From an uncultured Collinsella sp. (GTDB lineage Bacteria; Actinomycetota; Coriobacteriia; Coriobacteriales; Coriobacteriaceae), in contig UROJ01000071.1 in assembly GCA_900549335.1 (NCBI GenBank), positions 1 to 7,964 on the forward strand: 7,964 nucleotides of DNA, read 5' to 3'. This document shows positions 1 through 5,709 of the stretch, piece after piece. How positions within the stretch are numbered: position 1 is the first letter of the stretch; each line of letters starts with the position of its first letter. Position numbers and translations under genes: made by a program. Below the pieces are notes generated by a model. It was given only the letters and a program-made list of their open reading frames with translations. It ran no database searches and was not told where the DNA came from.

Positions 1-61
1 ATAGGTGTACGGCGTGAGCTGATATGACATCCAGACGAGATACCCAATACAAGGAGGAGTT

Positions 62-1492
62 GTGACGAACAAAGAGCTGGCTCAAAAGCTGCTGGACCTT
101 TTGGGCGGTAAAGACAACGTGCTGGCAAACGCGGCGTGCATGACGCGCCTGCGCGTGACCGTCAAAGACGCGGGCAACGTCGACACGGAGGGCATTAAGG
201 CACTCGACGGCGTGATGGGCCTAGTCGAGGACGACACGATGCAGATCGTGCTGGGGCCGGGCAAGGTGAATAAGGTGCTCGAAGAGTTCTCCAAGCTCAC
301 CGGCCTTGCGAAAGGCGTTGCTGACGAGAGCGTGGTCGACGCTGCGGTCACAAACAAGGCCGCGCAGAAGGCAAAGTACGAGTCCAAGCCGGTTCAGGCC
401 TTCCTCAAGAAGATTTCCAATGTCTTCGTCGCCCTGCTTCCCGGCATCATTGCGGCTGGCCTCATCAACGGTATCTGCAACGTCATTAACGTCTCGACGG
501 CAGGCGCGCTTGCGGGCGAGTGGTGGTACCAGGGCATTCGTTCCATGGGCTGGGCCCTGTTTGCCTATCTGCCCATCTTGGTGGGCTATAACGCGGCACG
601 TGAGTTTGGTGGCTCCGCTGCGCTGGGCGGCATCGCCGGCATGATGTGTATCGCCAACAGTGCCATGCCCCTGCTTGCGCCTGGCGCGGCCGATCCTGCC
701 ACTGCCATTCTGCTGCCGCTCACCAATGCGCAGTACAACCCCGCAGCGGGCGGCATGATCGCGGCTCTTATCGCTGGCGCATTTTTTGCCTGGATGGAGC
801 GTCAGATTCGCAAGGTTATGCCCAACGCGCTCGACACGTTCTTGTCCCCGCTGCTGGTGCTCATCATCGGCGCCTTTGCTCTGATGCTCGTCATCCAGCC
901 GGTTGGCGCATGGCTGACGACTGCCATCTTTAGCGTTTTGACCTTTATCTTCGAGAAGCTGGGCGTCCTGGGCGGCTATATCCTGTCGGCAGGCTTCTTG
1001 CCGCTGGTTTCCGTCGGCCTGCATCAGGCGCTCACGCCGATCCACGCTATGCTCAACGATCCCGACGGCGCTACCAAGGGCATCAATTACCTGCTCCCCA
1101 TCCTTATGATGGCTGGCGGCGGTCAGGTCGGTGCCGGTCTGGCGCTGTACTTTAAGACCAAGAACGCCAAGCTCAAGAAGTACGTCGCAGAGTCCATTCC
1201 CGTTGGAATCCTCGGTGTGGGCGAGCCTCTGATGTATGCCGTTACGCTGCCGCTCGTTCGTCCGTTTGTGACGGCCTGCCTGGGTGCCGGATTTGGCGGC
1301 GCGCTCGCGGCGCTGCTTCACATCGGCACGGTTTCTCAGGGCGTTTCCGGTCTGTTTGGCCTGCTGATCGTCGTTCCTGGCCAGCAGCTCGGCTACGTTG
1401 CCGCTATGCTGCTTGCCTATGCCGCCGGCTTTGTCCTGACGTGGTTCTTTGGCGTCGACGAGCAGAAGATCGACGAGTTCTTTGGCGAGTAG
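62..1492 (+). CDS. murP: PTS EIIBC permease, MurNAc/sucrose-like (glucose superfamily)
   Basis: This is an inner-membrane phosphotransferase permease that imports a sugar while phosphorylating it at C6. The GTG start at 62 follows a strong AAGGAGGAG at 51-59. Residues 1-85 form an EIIB domain with the phospho-cysteine in ACMTRLRV (Cys26). A linker of about 30 residues leads to a hydrophobic EIIC domain (about 115-465) beginning NVFVALLPGIIAAGL. It carries His321/His328 in LHQALTPIHAM and the GVGEP loop (385-389), the family's substrate-site motif. The 476-aa length is close to that of E. coli MurP. No EIIA domain is fused, so phosphate must come from a separate Crr-type EIIA, not seen here. 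The next gene is of the MupG type, which argues for MurNAc or MurNAc-GlcNAc as substrate. A sucrose or trehalose substrate is possible from the sequence alone. The EIIBC call is firm; substrate and symbol are inferred. Confidence 0.9.
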   Translation: MTNKELAQKLLDLLGGKDNVLANAACMTRLRVTVKDAGNVDTEGIKALDGVMGLVEDDTMQIVLGPGKVNKVLEEFSKLTGLAKGVADESVVDAAVTNKAAQKAKYESKPVQAFLKKISNVFVALLPGIIAAGLINGICNVINVSTAGALAGEWWYQGIRSMGWALFAYLPILVGYNAAREFGGSAALGGIAGMMCIANSAMPLLAPGAADPATAILLPLTNAQYNPAAGGMIAALIAGAFFAWMERQIRKVMPNALDTFLSPLLVLIIGAFALMLVIQPVGAWLTTAIFSVLTFIFEKLGVLGGYILSAGFLPLVSVGLHQALTPIHAMLNDPDGATKGINYLLPILMMAGGGQVGAGLALYFKTKNAKLKKYVAESIPVGILGVGEPLMYAVTLPLVRPFVTACLGAGFGGALAALLHIGTVSQGVSGLFGLLIVVPGQQLGYVAAMLLAYAAGFVLTWFFGVDEQKIDEFFGE

Positions 1493-1500
1493 TTTGATAT

Positions 1501-1527
1501 CGCGAGCCGTGTTGCTCAGGGCTCGCG
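1501..1527 (+). repeat. Perfect inverted repeat before the PTS terminator
   Basis: CGCGAGCC at 1501-1508 pairs perfectly with GGCTCGCG at 1520-1527 around an 11-nt loop. The stem starts eight bases after the PTS stop codon and has no T-tract, so it is not a terminator alone. It may protect the 3' end or act together with the terminator at 1560-1593. Confidence 0.6.
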
Positions 1528-1559
1528 GCGCGCGGCAGATTTCTTGATGCTATGGTTGT

Positions 1560-1593
1560 GCCGGCGGGGCTAACTGCTCCGCCGGCCTTTTTT
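1560..1593 (+). terminator. Strong intrinsic terminator between PTS gene and mupG
   Basis: GCCGGCGG (1560-1567) pairs with CCGCCGGC (1579-1586). Three more pairs (GGC with GCT, one of them G-U) extend the stem to 11 bp around a 5-nt loop TAACT. A T-tract follows at 1588-1593. It runs straight into the mupG ribosome site (AAAGGAG, 1594-1600), so terminator folding and mupG expression are closely linked. Confidence 0.9.
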
Positions 1594-1609
1594 AAAGGAG
1601 TGTTGAAGC

Positions 1610-2662
1610 GTGAAAACGGGTATTTCGATTTATCTTTCCAGCCCTCTGCAGGATATTGAGCGGACAATTGAGCGTGGTGCCGCGGCGGGTGCGCGCTATG
1701 CGTTCACCTCGCTGCATATTCCCGAGGATGGGGGAGCGGCGTATGCCGATAAGGTCCGTCATGTGCTGTCGCTGCTTTCCGCCCGCGGCATTGCGCTCAT
1801 TGCCGATGTGGGGCCTCGCACGTGCGATTTGCTCGGGCTTGAGCGCATCGAGGACCTGCGCGATCTGGGGTTGGAATACCTTCGTTTGGACTATGGCTTT
1901 AGCGCCCAGCGGGTCGCGGAGCTGTCCGGTGTATTTCGCATTGTGGTCAATGCATCGACGGTGAGTTCTGATGAAATCGCATCGTGGCGTGAGGCCGGTG
2001 CCGATGTGACTCGTTTTGCCGCCTGCCACAATTTTTACCCCAAGCCTTATACCGGTTTAGCTCTGGAGGACATTGCTCGGGTGAATCTTCGTCTTGCGGC
2101 GCTTGGATTCGAAATCATGGCTTTTGTGCCGGGTGATGCTAACGTTCGCGGGCCGGTATTCGAGGGACTGCCGACGGTCGAGGCGCAGCGCGGTCGCGCG
2201 TCAAAGGTTGCCCTCAACATGCTTGAGCTTGCACATGGCGCCGATTGCGACATTGTGTTGGTCGGCGACCCCGATCTTTCCGATGCGGGCTGGGCGCAGT
2301 TTGCTCAAGTTTCCGCCGGATACGTGGACTTGCAATGCGAGCTTGAGCCCGGTTATGCCTATGTACGTGGGCAGATTCATCACGACCGGCCCGATTCGAG
2401 CACCCTCATCTTTAGGTCTCAGGAGTCGCGTACGACGCTTAAGCCGGATTCCGTGCCGACGGATGCCGGTGCCGGCCTGTTTCGAAAGGCGGGGTCGATC
2501 GCTGTGAGCAATAGCGGCTATGGGCGCTACGAAGGCGAGCTTGAGATTGCGCGGGTCGATCTTCCCGGTGACGAGCGCATGAACGTTGCGGGTCATATCA
2601 CGCCCGAGGCAATGGAGCTGCTGCCGTTCATCAAACGCGGATTCGGGGTACGGTTCGTTTAG
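1610..2662 (+). CDS. mupG: DUF871/MupG-type 6-phospho-N-acetylmuramidase
   Basis: The product is a cytoplasmic glycosidase of the MupG family. Members hydrolyse MurNAc-6-phosphate-GlcNAc, produced by PTS uptake of the peptidoglycan disaccharide, into MurNAc-6P and GlcNAc. The 350-aa length matches the family. Residues 1-235 look like the TIM-barrel part: MKTGISIYLSS start, HNFYPKPYTGL (140-150), RGPVFEGLPTVE (180-191) and VLVGDPDLSD (217-226), all typical of DUF871. Residues 240-350 fit the C-terminal cyclophilin-like domain. The GTG start at 1610 has AAAGGAG at 1594-1600. It lies 117 nt after the PTS gene on the same strand, with a strong terminator between. That implies either partial readthrough or an unrecognised promoter. 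No MurQ etherase is in the window; it may lie upstream. The family call is firm; the exact substrate is inferred from family and neighbour. Confidence 0.85.
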   Translation: MKTGISIYLSSPLQDIERTIERGAAAGARYAFTSLHIPEDGGAAYADKVRHVLSLLSARGIALIADVGPRTCDLLGLERIEDLRDLGLEYLRLDYGFSAQRVAELSGVFRIVVNASTVSSDEIASWREAGADVTRFAACHNFYPKPYTGLALEDIARVNLRLAALGFEIMAFVPGDANVRGPVFEGLPTVEAQRGRASKVALNMLELAHGADCDIVLVGDPDLSDAGWAQFAQVSAGYVDLQCELEPGYAYVRGQIHHDRPDSSTLIFRSQESRTTLKPDSVPTDAGAGLFRKAGSIAVSNSGYGRYEGELEIARVDLPGDERMNVAGHITPEAMELLPFIKRGFGVRFV

Positions 2663-2743
2663 TGTGTGACCCGTGGGCTACAATTGGCCCATCATGCGAA
2701 GGCGCCTCGTGTGGCGTGTGCCTGCGTTGGCCGATCTATATTC

Positions 2744-2748
2744 GGAGG
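2744..2748 (+). promoter_or_regulatory. RBS that decides the arsC-like start
   Basis: GGAGG sits 6 nt before ATG 2755. The reading frame is open further upstream to a GTG at 2662, but that codon overlaps the mupG stop and has no ribosome site. The added 31 residues also do not resemble the family N-terminus, so 2755 is preferred. Confidence 0.8.
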
Positions 2749-2754
2749 ATTCCC

Positions 2755-3114
2755 ATGACCGTACTGTTTGTTGAATATCCCAAGTGCTCGACCTGTAAGA
2801 AGGCCAAGGCATGGCTGGACGAACACGGGGTAGAGTATATCGACCGCGATATCGTTTTGGACAATCCCACGGCTGATGAGCTTGCGACCTGGATTGCTCG
2901 TTCGGGGCTGCCGGTGCGGCGCTTCTTTAATTCGTCGGGCATGAAATATCGAGAGCTGGGCCTGAAGGCGCGTCTGGATGCGGGCATGACGGATCGGGGG
3001 TGCTACGAGCTGCTGGCGACCGACGGCATGCTGGTTAAGCGCCCACTGCTGGTGGGCGACGACTTTGCGATTCCTGGCTTTAGGGAATCGGCTTGGGCCG
3101 AGGCGTTGCTGTAG
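2755..3114 (+). CDS. ArsC/Spx-family thioredoxin-fold protein (YusI/YffB-like)
   Basis: A 119-aa soluble protein of the arsenate reductase/Spx superfamily. Near the N-terminus, after beta-1, it carries YPKCSTCKKAKAWL with a CxxC pair (Cys11, Cys14). The FFNSSGMKYREL segment (about 58-69) and the MLVKRPLLV segment with the conserved KRP arginine follow, in the order expected. Length is normal for the family (about 115-120). True arsenate reductases of this fold use a single N-terminal Cys with glutathione/glutaredoxin, whereas the CxxC form is common in Spx-like proteins and Firmicutes YusI homologues of unclear function. A redox or stress role is therefore as likely as arsenate reduction, and no ars genes are nearby. 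A weak -10-like TACAAT lies at 2679-2684 in the 92-nt gap after mupG, so it may have its own promoter. Confidence 0.88.
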   Translation: MTVLFVEYPKCSTCKKAKAWLDEHGVEYIDRDIVLDNPTADELATWIARSGLPVRRFFNSSGMKYRELGLKARLDAGMTDRGCYELLATDGMLVKRPLLVGDDFAIPGFRESAWAEALL

Positions 3115-3121
3115 CGGCTGC

Positions 3122-3167
3122 GGAAAGTGCGACCCGTTTTGAGCGCTCAGGGTGGGACGTGTTTTCC
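3122..3167. repeat. Hairpin element between convergent genes
   Basis: GGAAAGTGCG (3122-3131) pairs with CGTGTTTTCC (3158-3167), allowing three G-U pairs. Inside it ACCC (3132-3135) can pair with GGGT (3150-3153), or CCC with GGG 3154-3156. The centre is the perfect palindrome TGAGCGCTCA (3140-3149). It fills most of the 72-nt gap between the stops of the arsC-like gene and the minus-strand gene. No T-tract is present on either side, so it is not a standard terminator. It shares a 14-nt core with the array at 6581-6886. Confidence 0.6.
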
Positions 3168-3186
3168 ATCGGCGGGCTCGCTCGGC

Positions 3187-3597
3187 TCAATCCTTGAGCT
3201 GTGCCCATTCGTGCGGATCGTAGACCTTTACGTGCTTGTTGGGCTTGCCGCTCCAGTACTCCTCGTCCATAAAGGGCAGATATGCCTGAACGCCGGGGCA
3301 GATAAAGGGGATCCGCTGCTGTTGCAGTCGCTCGCGCTGGCGCTGCTCCAGGTGCGCCTCGGATATGACGGTCGGCATACCGGACAGCTCGACGAGGCTT
3401 GCCTGGATTCGCTTAAGGTCGGGGAGTCCCGCGTGCCATGACATCCGCATGATCAAAAAGGATGCACGGCGGTATTTTGCCTGCATCACCGTGATGGCGG
3501 GGCGCAGAGTGGGATGGATTTTGTCCCGTTCGGGCCAAAGGTCAGCAGTGATCTCGAGGCCCAGGGTCTCCCATAGGTAATCAAGCTCTTCGTCCAT
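3187..3597 (-). CDS. Hypothetical protein resembling the N-terminal half of a MarR-like regulator
   Basis: A 136-aa soluble protein with no signal peptide or membrane segment. The ATG at 3597-3595 has GAGG five bases upstream. Residues 59-110 (PDLKRIQASLVELSGMPTV..., then RIPFICPGVQAYLPFM at 95-110) resemble, from memory, the segment 'IxFIVPGxQLYLPF' found in Firmicutes and actinobacterial MarR-like or putative antitoxin proteins of about 270 aa. Those carry a winged helix after this motif. Here only 26 residues follow (DEEYWSGKPNKHVKVYDPHEWAQLKD) before the stop, and the arsC-like gene leaves no room for more. It is thus either a stand-alone N-terminal domain or a shortened relic. Gene reality is supported by the clean ORF, ribosome site and convergent layout. 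Function is not assigned. Confidence 0.6.
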   Translation of the reverse strand: MDEELDYLWETLGLEITADLWPERDKIHPTLRPAITVMQAKYRRASFLIMRMSWHAGLPDLKRIQASLVELSGMPTVISEAHLEQRQRERLQQQRIPFICPGVQAYLPFMDEEYWSGKPNKHVKVYDPHEWAQLKD

Positions 3598-3756
3598 GGC
3601 GCCTCGATATCTACGTGATCATTGATACTTCGATTGTGTTGCGTGGTGCTATCGTTTTCGCGGTAGAATCTGCCAACGGTTGATGGCTACCGCTCGCGGC
3701 GTTTTGCCCTTCGTGTGCAGCGGTCGACTTCACAGGTCCTTCACGTGTTGGCCGTA

Positions 3757-3782
3757 TTTGACTGAATTTCAAAAAAGTCAAA
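3757..3782. repeat. Short inverted repeat upstream of the tRNA promoter
   Basis: TTTGACT (3757-3763) and AGTCAAA (3776-3782) form a 7-bp inverted repeat around a 12-nt A-rich loop. It ends eight bases before the -35 of the tRNA promoter and could be a protein-binding site or AT-rich UP-type element. The remainder of 3598-3756 shows no gene; a -10-like TAGAAT at 3664-3669 has only a poorly spaced TTGCGT at 3639-3644 (19 nt). Confidence 0.35.
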
Positions 3783-3790
3783 ATTGGGGC

Positions 3791-3819
3791 TTGCGTCACG
3801 GCCGGACTTCCCGTATATT
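3791..3819 (+). promoter_or_regulatory. Sigma70-type promoter for the tRNA-Gln/tRNA-Glu transcript
   Basis: TTGCGT (3791-3796), a 17-nt spacer and TATATT (3814-3819) closely match the -35/-10 consensus. Transcription would start near 3826, about 40 nt before tRNA-Gln. The strong match and spacing suit a stable-RNA promoter. Confidence 0.75.
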
Positions 3820-3863
3820 TCTTTCTTGCGCAAAGGCACAGCCGAGCGCAGCGATGCAGTCAT

Positions 3864-3937
3864 TGGGATGTCGTCTAATGGCAGGACAGCGGATTCTGGT
3901 TCCGTCAATGGGGGTTCGACTCCCTCCATCCCAGCCA
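3864..3937 (+). tRNA. tRNA-Gln (anticodon CUG), CCA encoded
   Basis: The cloverleaf is complete. The acceptor TGGGATG (3864-3870) pairs with CATCCCA (3927-3933), followed by discriminator G and an encoded CCA (3935-3937). The anticodon stem GCGGA/TCCGT encloses loop TTCTGGT with CTG at 3896-3898. T-loop TTCGACT lies at 3915-3921. It reads the glutamine codon CAG. The acceptor starting with T and the overall layout match bacterial tRNA-Gln. Confidence 0.96.
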
Positions 3938-3954
3938 TTGCATTTGCTACATAT

Positions 3955-4031
3955 GGCCCGTTCGTCTAGCGGTTTAGGACGCCGCCCTCTCAAGGCGGAG
4001 ATCACCAGTTCGAATCTGGTACGGGCTACCA
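3955..4031 (+). tRNA. tRNA-Glu (anticodon CUC), CCA encoded
   Basis: The acceptor GGCCCGT (3955-3961) pairs with ACGGGCT (4021-4027, one G-U), followed by discriminator A and CCA (4029-4031). The anticodon stem CCGCC/GGCGG holds loop CTCTCAA with CTC at 3989-3991, reading GAG. It lies 17 nt after tRNA-Gln and is surely cotranscribed with it. The C34 anticodon implies that a separate UUC isoacceptor for GAA exists elsewhere. Confidence 0.96.
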
Positions 4032-4041
4032 AAATTGAACG

Positions 4042-4069
4042 CCCGGGCCTCGTAAGAGACCCGGGTTTT
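4042..4069 (+). terminator. Terminator of the tRNA transcript
   Basis: CCCGGG (4042-4047) pairs with CCCGGG (4060-4065). The inner CTC/GAG pairing closes a GTAA tetraloop, with one mismatch between the two stems. TTTT follows at 4066-4069. It begins 10 nt after the tRNA-Glu CCA. Confidence 0.85.
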
Positions 4070-4078
4070 GTGTATTGA

Positions 4079-4090
4079 CCGTATATACGG
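4079..4090. promoter_or_regulatory. Palindrome CCGTATATACGG upstream of the TPR gene
   Basis: This perfect 12-bp palindrome contains a -10-like TATATA (4082-4087) in the only gap (4070-4114) where the TPR-smpB transcript could begin after the tRNA terminator. No good -35 stands at the right distance, so it may be an operator over a weak promoter or simply chance. Confidence 0.3.
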
Positions 4091-4114
4091 CGCCTGCCGT
4101 GTTTCGCTCAGATC

Positions 4115-4120
4115 GAGGAG
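4115..4120 (+). promoter_or_regulatory. RBS that decides the TPR gene start
   Basis: GAGGAG lies 5 nt before ATG 4126. An in-frame TTG at 4075 would add 17 residues, but it sits just behind the tRNA terminator without a ribosome site. Confidence 0.8.
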
Positions 4121-4125
4121 TAGCC

Positions 4126-5043
4126 ATGGATCTGCCCATCAGCTTGCAAGACATCACGTATGCCGAGAACTATCTGGCGCAGGGCGACCTGGCTACGGCG
4201 ACGCCGCTGCTGGAGCGTCTGGTGGAGCTCGCCGAGGAGTATATTGATGCTGAGTGCAAGACGGAGGAGAAGCGCCAATACTTTAGCTTTGATAGCAAGT
4301 TTGAGCGCTTGGCCTATCGCCGCGTGGAGAAGGATCCGCGCGAGCTGGTGCAGGTCGAGGTGCCGTTTGATCGCCTGTACTCTGACATGGCGTTTGCCTA
4401 CATTCGCCAGCAGGATTATGTGAGTGCTCGGAATGCCCTGATGCAGGCCGTGCGTTGGGATCCCATGAACTGCAACTATCGCTTGGACTTGGCCGAGCTG
4501 TTCCGCGCGCTTGAGGACAAGCAGGAGTGGGCATCGCTCTCGTTCTCGGTGCTGGAGCGCGCGAGCGACGGTAAGTGCGCCGCACGCGCCTACACCAACT
4601 TGGGTCAGTACTTCTTGGAGCCCGAGACCGAGAACATTTCGGCTGCCGTGGGCTGCGCGCGTCTGGCGCTGCGCCTGGCGCCCAATGATGCGCATACGAC
4701 GCGCCTGCTCAACAAGATCCATACCACCTATCCGGATGCCGCGGACGAGAGTGACGACCATGTGATGGGTGAGCTCGCCCTGCAGGGCGTGCCGACCTCG
4801 CCTTCGGCCGAGATCGCCATCTGCCTGATCATGTGCGCGACCGATGCTGCAAGCGACGGCGACAAGCAGGAGGCTACGCGTCTGACGGTCCGTGCCCGCG
4901 ACCTGGTGGGCGAGGAGGCATGCGCGGCGATTATCAAGCTGGTGCGCGAGAGTGATGCCGAGCTTAATGCCGAGCGCAGGGCAAAGCGCGAGGCTGCGGG
5001 CTCAAACGCCGATGGCGCCAAGGAGGCCGGCGATGCCCAGTAA
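4126..5043 (+). CDS. TPR-repeat protein upstream of smpB
   Basis: This 305-aa, acidic, soluble protein has helix pairs of tetratricopeptide type. One good repeat spans about 84-115 (LYSDMAFAYIRQQDYVSARNALMQAVRWDPMN). A second runs about 117-148, and a third about 153-188 (ARAYTNLGQYFLE...AVGCARLALRLAPND). The N-terminal region (10-40) is also helical, and another helical pair follows at 225-275. The last 30 residues are charged and probably disordered. TPR domains bind proteins or peptides and the partner is unknown. Its 3' end overlaps smpB by 11 nt and carries the smpB ribosome site, so the two are translationally linked. A role with translation or trans-translation can be suggested from context only. 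No signal peptide or membrane segment is seen. Confidence 0.82.
   Translation: MDLPISLQDITYAENYLAQGDLATATPLLERLVELAEEYIDAECKTEEKRQYFSFDSKFERLAYRRVEKDPRELVQVEVPFDRLYSDMAFAYIRQQDYVSARNALMQAVRWDPMNCNYRLDLAELFRALEDKQEWASLSFSVLERASDGKCAARAYTNLGQYFLEPETENISAAVGCARLALRLAPNDAHTTRLLNKIHTTYPDAADESDDHVMGELALQGVPTSPSAEIAICLIMCATDAASDGDKQEATRLTVRARDLVGEEACAAIIKLVRESDAELNAERRAKREAAGSNADGAKEAGDAQ
5021..5026 (+). promoter_or_regulatory. smpB RBS inside the TPR gene
   Basis: AGGAGG lies 6 nt before ATG 5033. It sets the smpB start although that frame is open upstream for 47 more codons. It lies in the last codons of the TPR gene. Confidence 0.85.
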
Positions 5044-5503
5044 GCGCGAGCGCAAGCTCATTTCCAAGAATCGCTCGGCACATCACGAGTACTTTATCGA
5101 TGAGACATTTGAGTGCGGTATTGAGCTGAGCGGTACCGAGGTCAAGTCGATTCGCGAGCGCGCGTGCCAGATTACCGATACCTTTGCACTGATTCGTGGC
5201 GGGGAGTGCTGGCTCGTCGGCCTGCATATCCACCCTTATAGCCATGGTGGCGTGTGGAATCGCGATCCCGACCGTCGGCGCCGTCTGCTGCTGCACCGCA
5301 AGGAGATCGACTTTCTTGACGGCAAACTTCGCAACCGTGGTTATGCGCTGGTTCCGTTGGAACTCTACTTTAATACCGACGGTCGCGTAAAATTGCTGCT
5401 GGGCCTGGGTCGCGGCAAGAAGCTCTACGACAAGCGCGAGGACATGGCCAAGCGTGATGTCCAACGCGAGATCGACCGCGCCCTCAAGGAACGCAACCGC
5501 TAG
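5033..5503 (+). CDS. smpB: SsrA (tmRNA)-binding protein SmpB
   Basis: SmpB binds the tRNA-like end of tmRNA and brings it to stalled ribosomes for trans-translation. The 156-aa product has the usual length and motifs. The N-terminus reads KLISKNRSAHHEYFIDETFECGIELSGTEVKSIR (GTEVKS at 34-39), LHIHPYSHG lies at 64-72 and RRRRLLLHRKEI at 81-92. The RGKKLYDKRED stretch (127-137) opens the basic C-terminal tail that mimics the anticodon arm in the decoding site. The ATG at 5033 follows AGGAGG and gives a standard family N-terminus. It overlaps the TPR gene by 11 nt, which suggests translational coupling. Only 206 nt separate it from the next gene, too few for a tmRNA gene, so ssrA is elsewhere. 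Recognition is firm. Confidence 0.97.
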   Translation: MPSKRERKLISKNRSAHHEYFIDETFECGIELSGTEVKSIRERACQITDTFALIRGGECWLVGLHIHPYSHGGVWNRDPDRRRRLLLHRKEIDFLDGKLRNRGYALVPLELYFNTDGRVKLLLGLGRGKKLYDKREDMAKRDVQREIDRALKERNR

Positions 5504-5515
5504 GTGCTCTGTATA

Positions 5516-5582
5516 AGTTGCGATGGAATACGGACTGTTTTGCCTGTTTGAGGGGCTATTCAGTCCCTATTTCACCGCAACT
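5516..5582. repeat. Long imperfect hairpin element downstream of smpB
   Basis: The left arm 5516-5537 (AGTTGCGATGGAATACGG...) and right arm 5561-5582 (...CCTATTTCACCGCAACT) pair over 22 positions with two mismatches and one G-U. The 23-nt loop holds an inner stem (GCCT 5542-5545 against AGG/GGC at 5551-5556). It starts 12 nt after the smpB stop and precedes a separate terminator at 5628-5658. It has no T-tract of its own, so termination does not explain it. It looks like an intergenic palindromic repeat; a copy elsewhere in the genome cannot be checked here. Confidence 0.7.
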
Positions 5583-5627
5583 GCGGGTGTCTCATCTTTC
5601 TTACTGTTCTGACACATATGTTTCAAA

Positions 5628-5658
5628 GGCGGCGTCCGTTATGGGCGCTGCCTTTTTT
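5628..5658 (+). terminator. Intrinsic terminator of the TPR-smpB transcript
   Basis: GGCGGCGTCC (5628-5637) pairs with GGGCGCTGCC (5643-5652), 10 bp with two G-U pairs, around loop GTTAT. TTTTTT follows (5653-5658). Upstream AAA extends the pairing into the T-tract. Confidence 0.88.
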
Positions 5659-5709
5659 GTGGGTACATACATCCATGAGGTTCCAACCCGAGCTAGGGGA
5701 GTGATCGTT

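Noticed and set aside
1..27. Tail of an upstream gene ending in TGA at 25-27
   Set aside because: Only eight codons are visible; too short to support a gene or link it to murQ.
221..1321. Long minus-strand ORF opposite the PTS gene
   Set aside because: It is a shadow frame: its residues are low-complexity and charged, without recognisable domains, and the plus-strand PTS protein fully explains the sequence.
3664..3669. Second promoter or small RNA start at TAGAAT
   Set aside because: The only -35 candidate (TTGCGT 3639-3644) is 19 nt away and no structured transcript or terminator follows before the tRNA promoter.
4108..4761. Minus-strand ORF opposite the TPR gene
   Set aside because: Antisense shadow of a well-supported gene, with no ribosome site or family match.
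5504..5709. tmRNA (ssrA) gene after smpB
   Set aside because: The gap is 206 nt and is taken up by a hairpin and a terminator; no tRNA-like ends or tag frame are seen.
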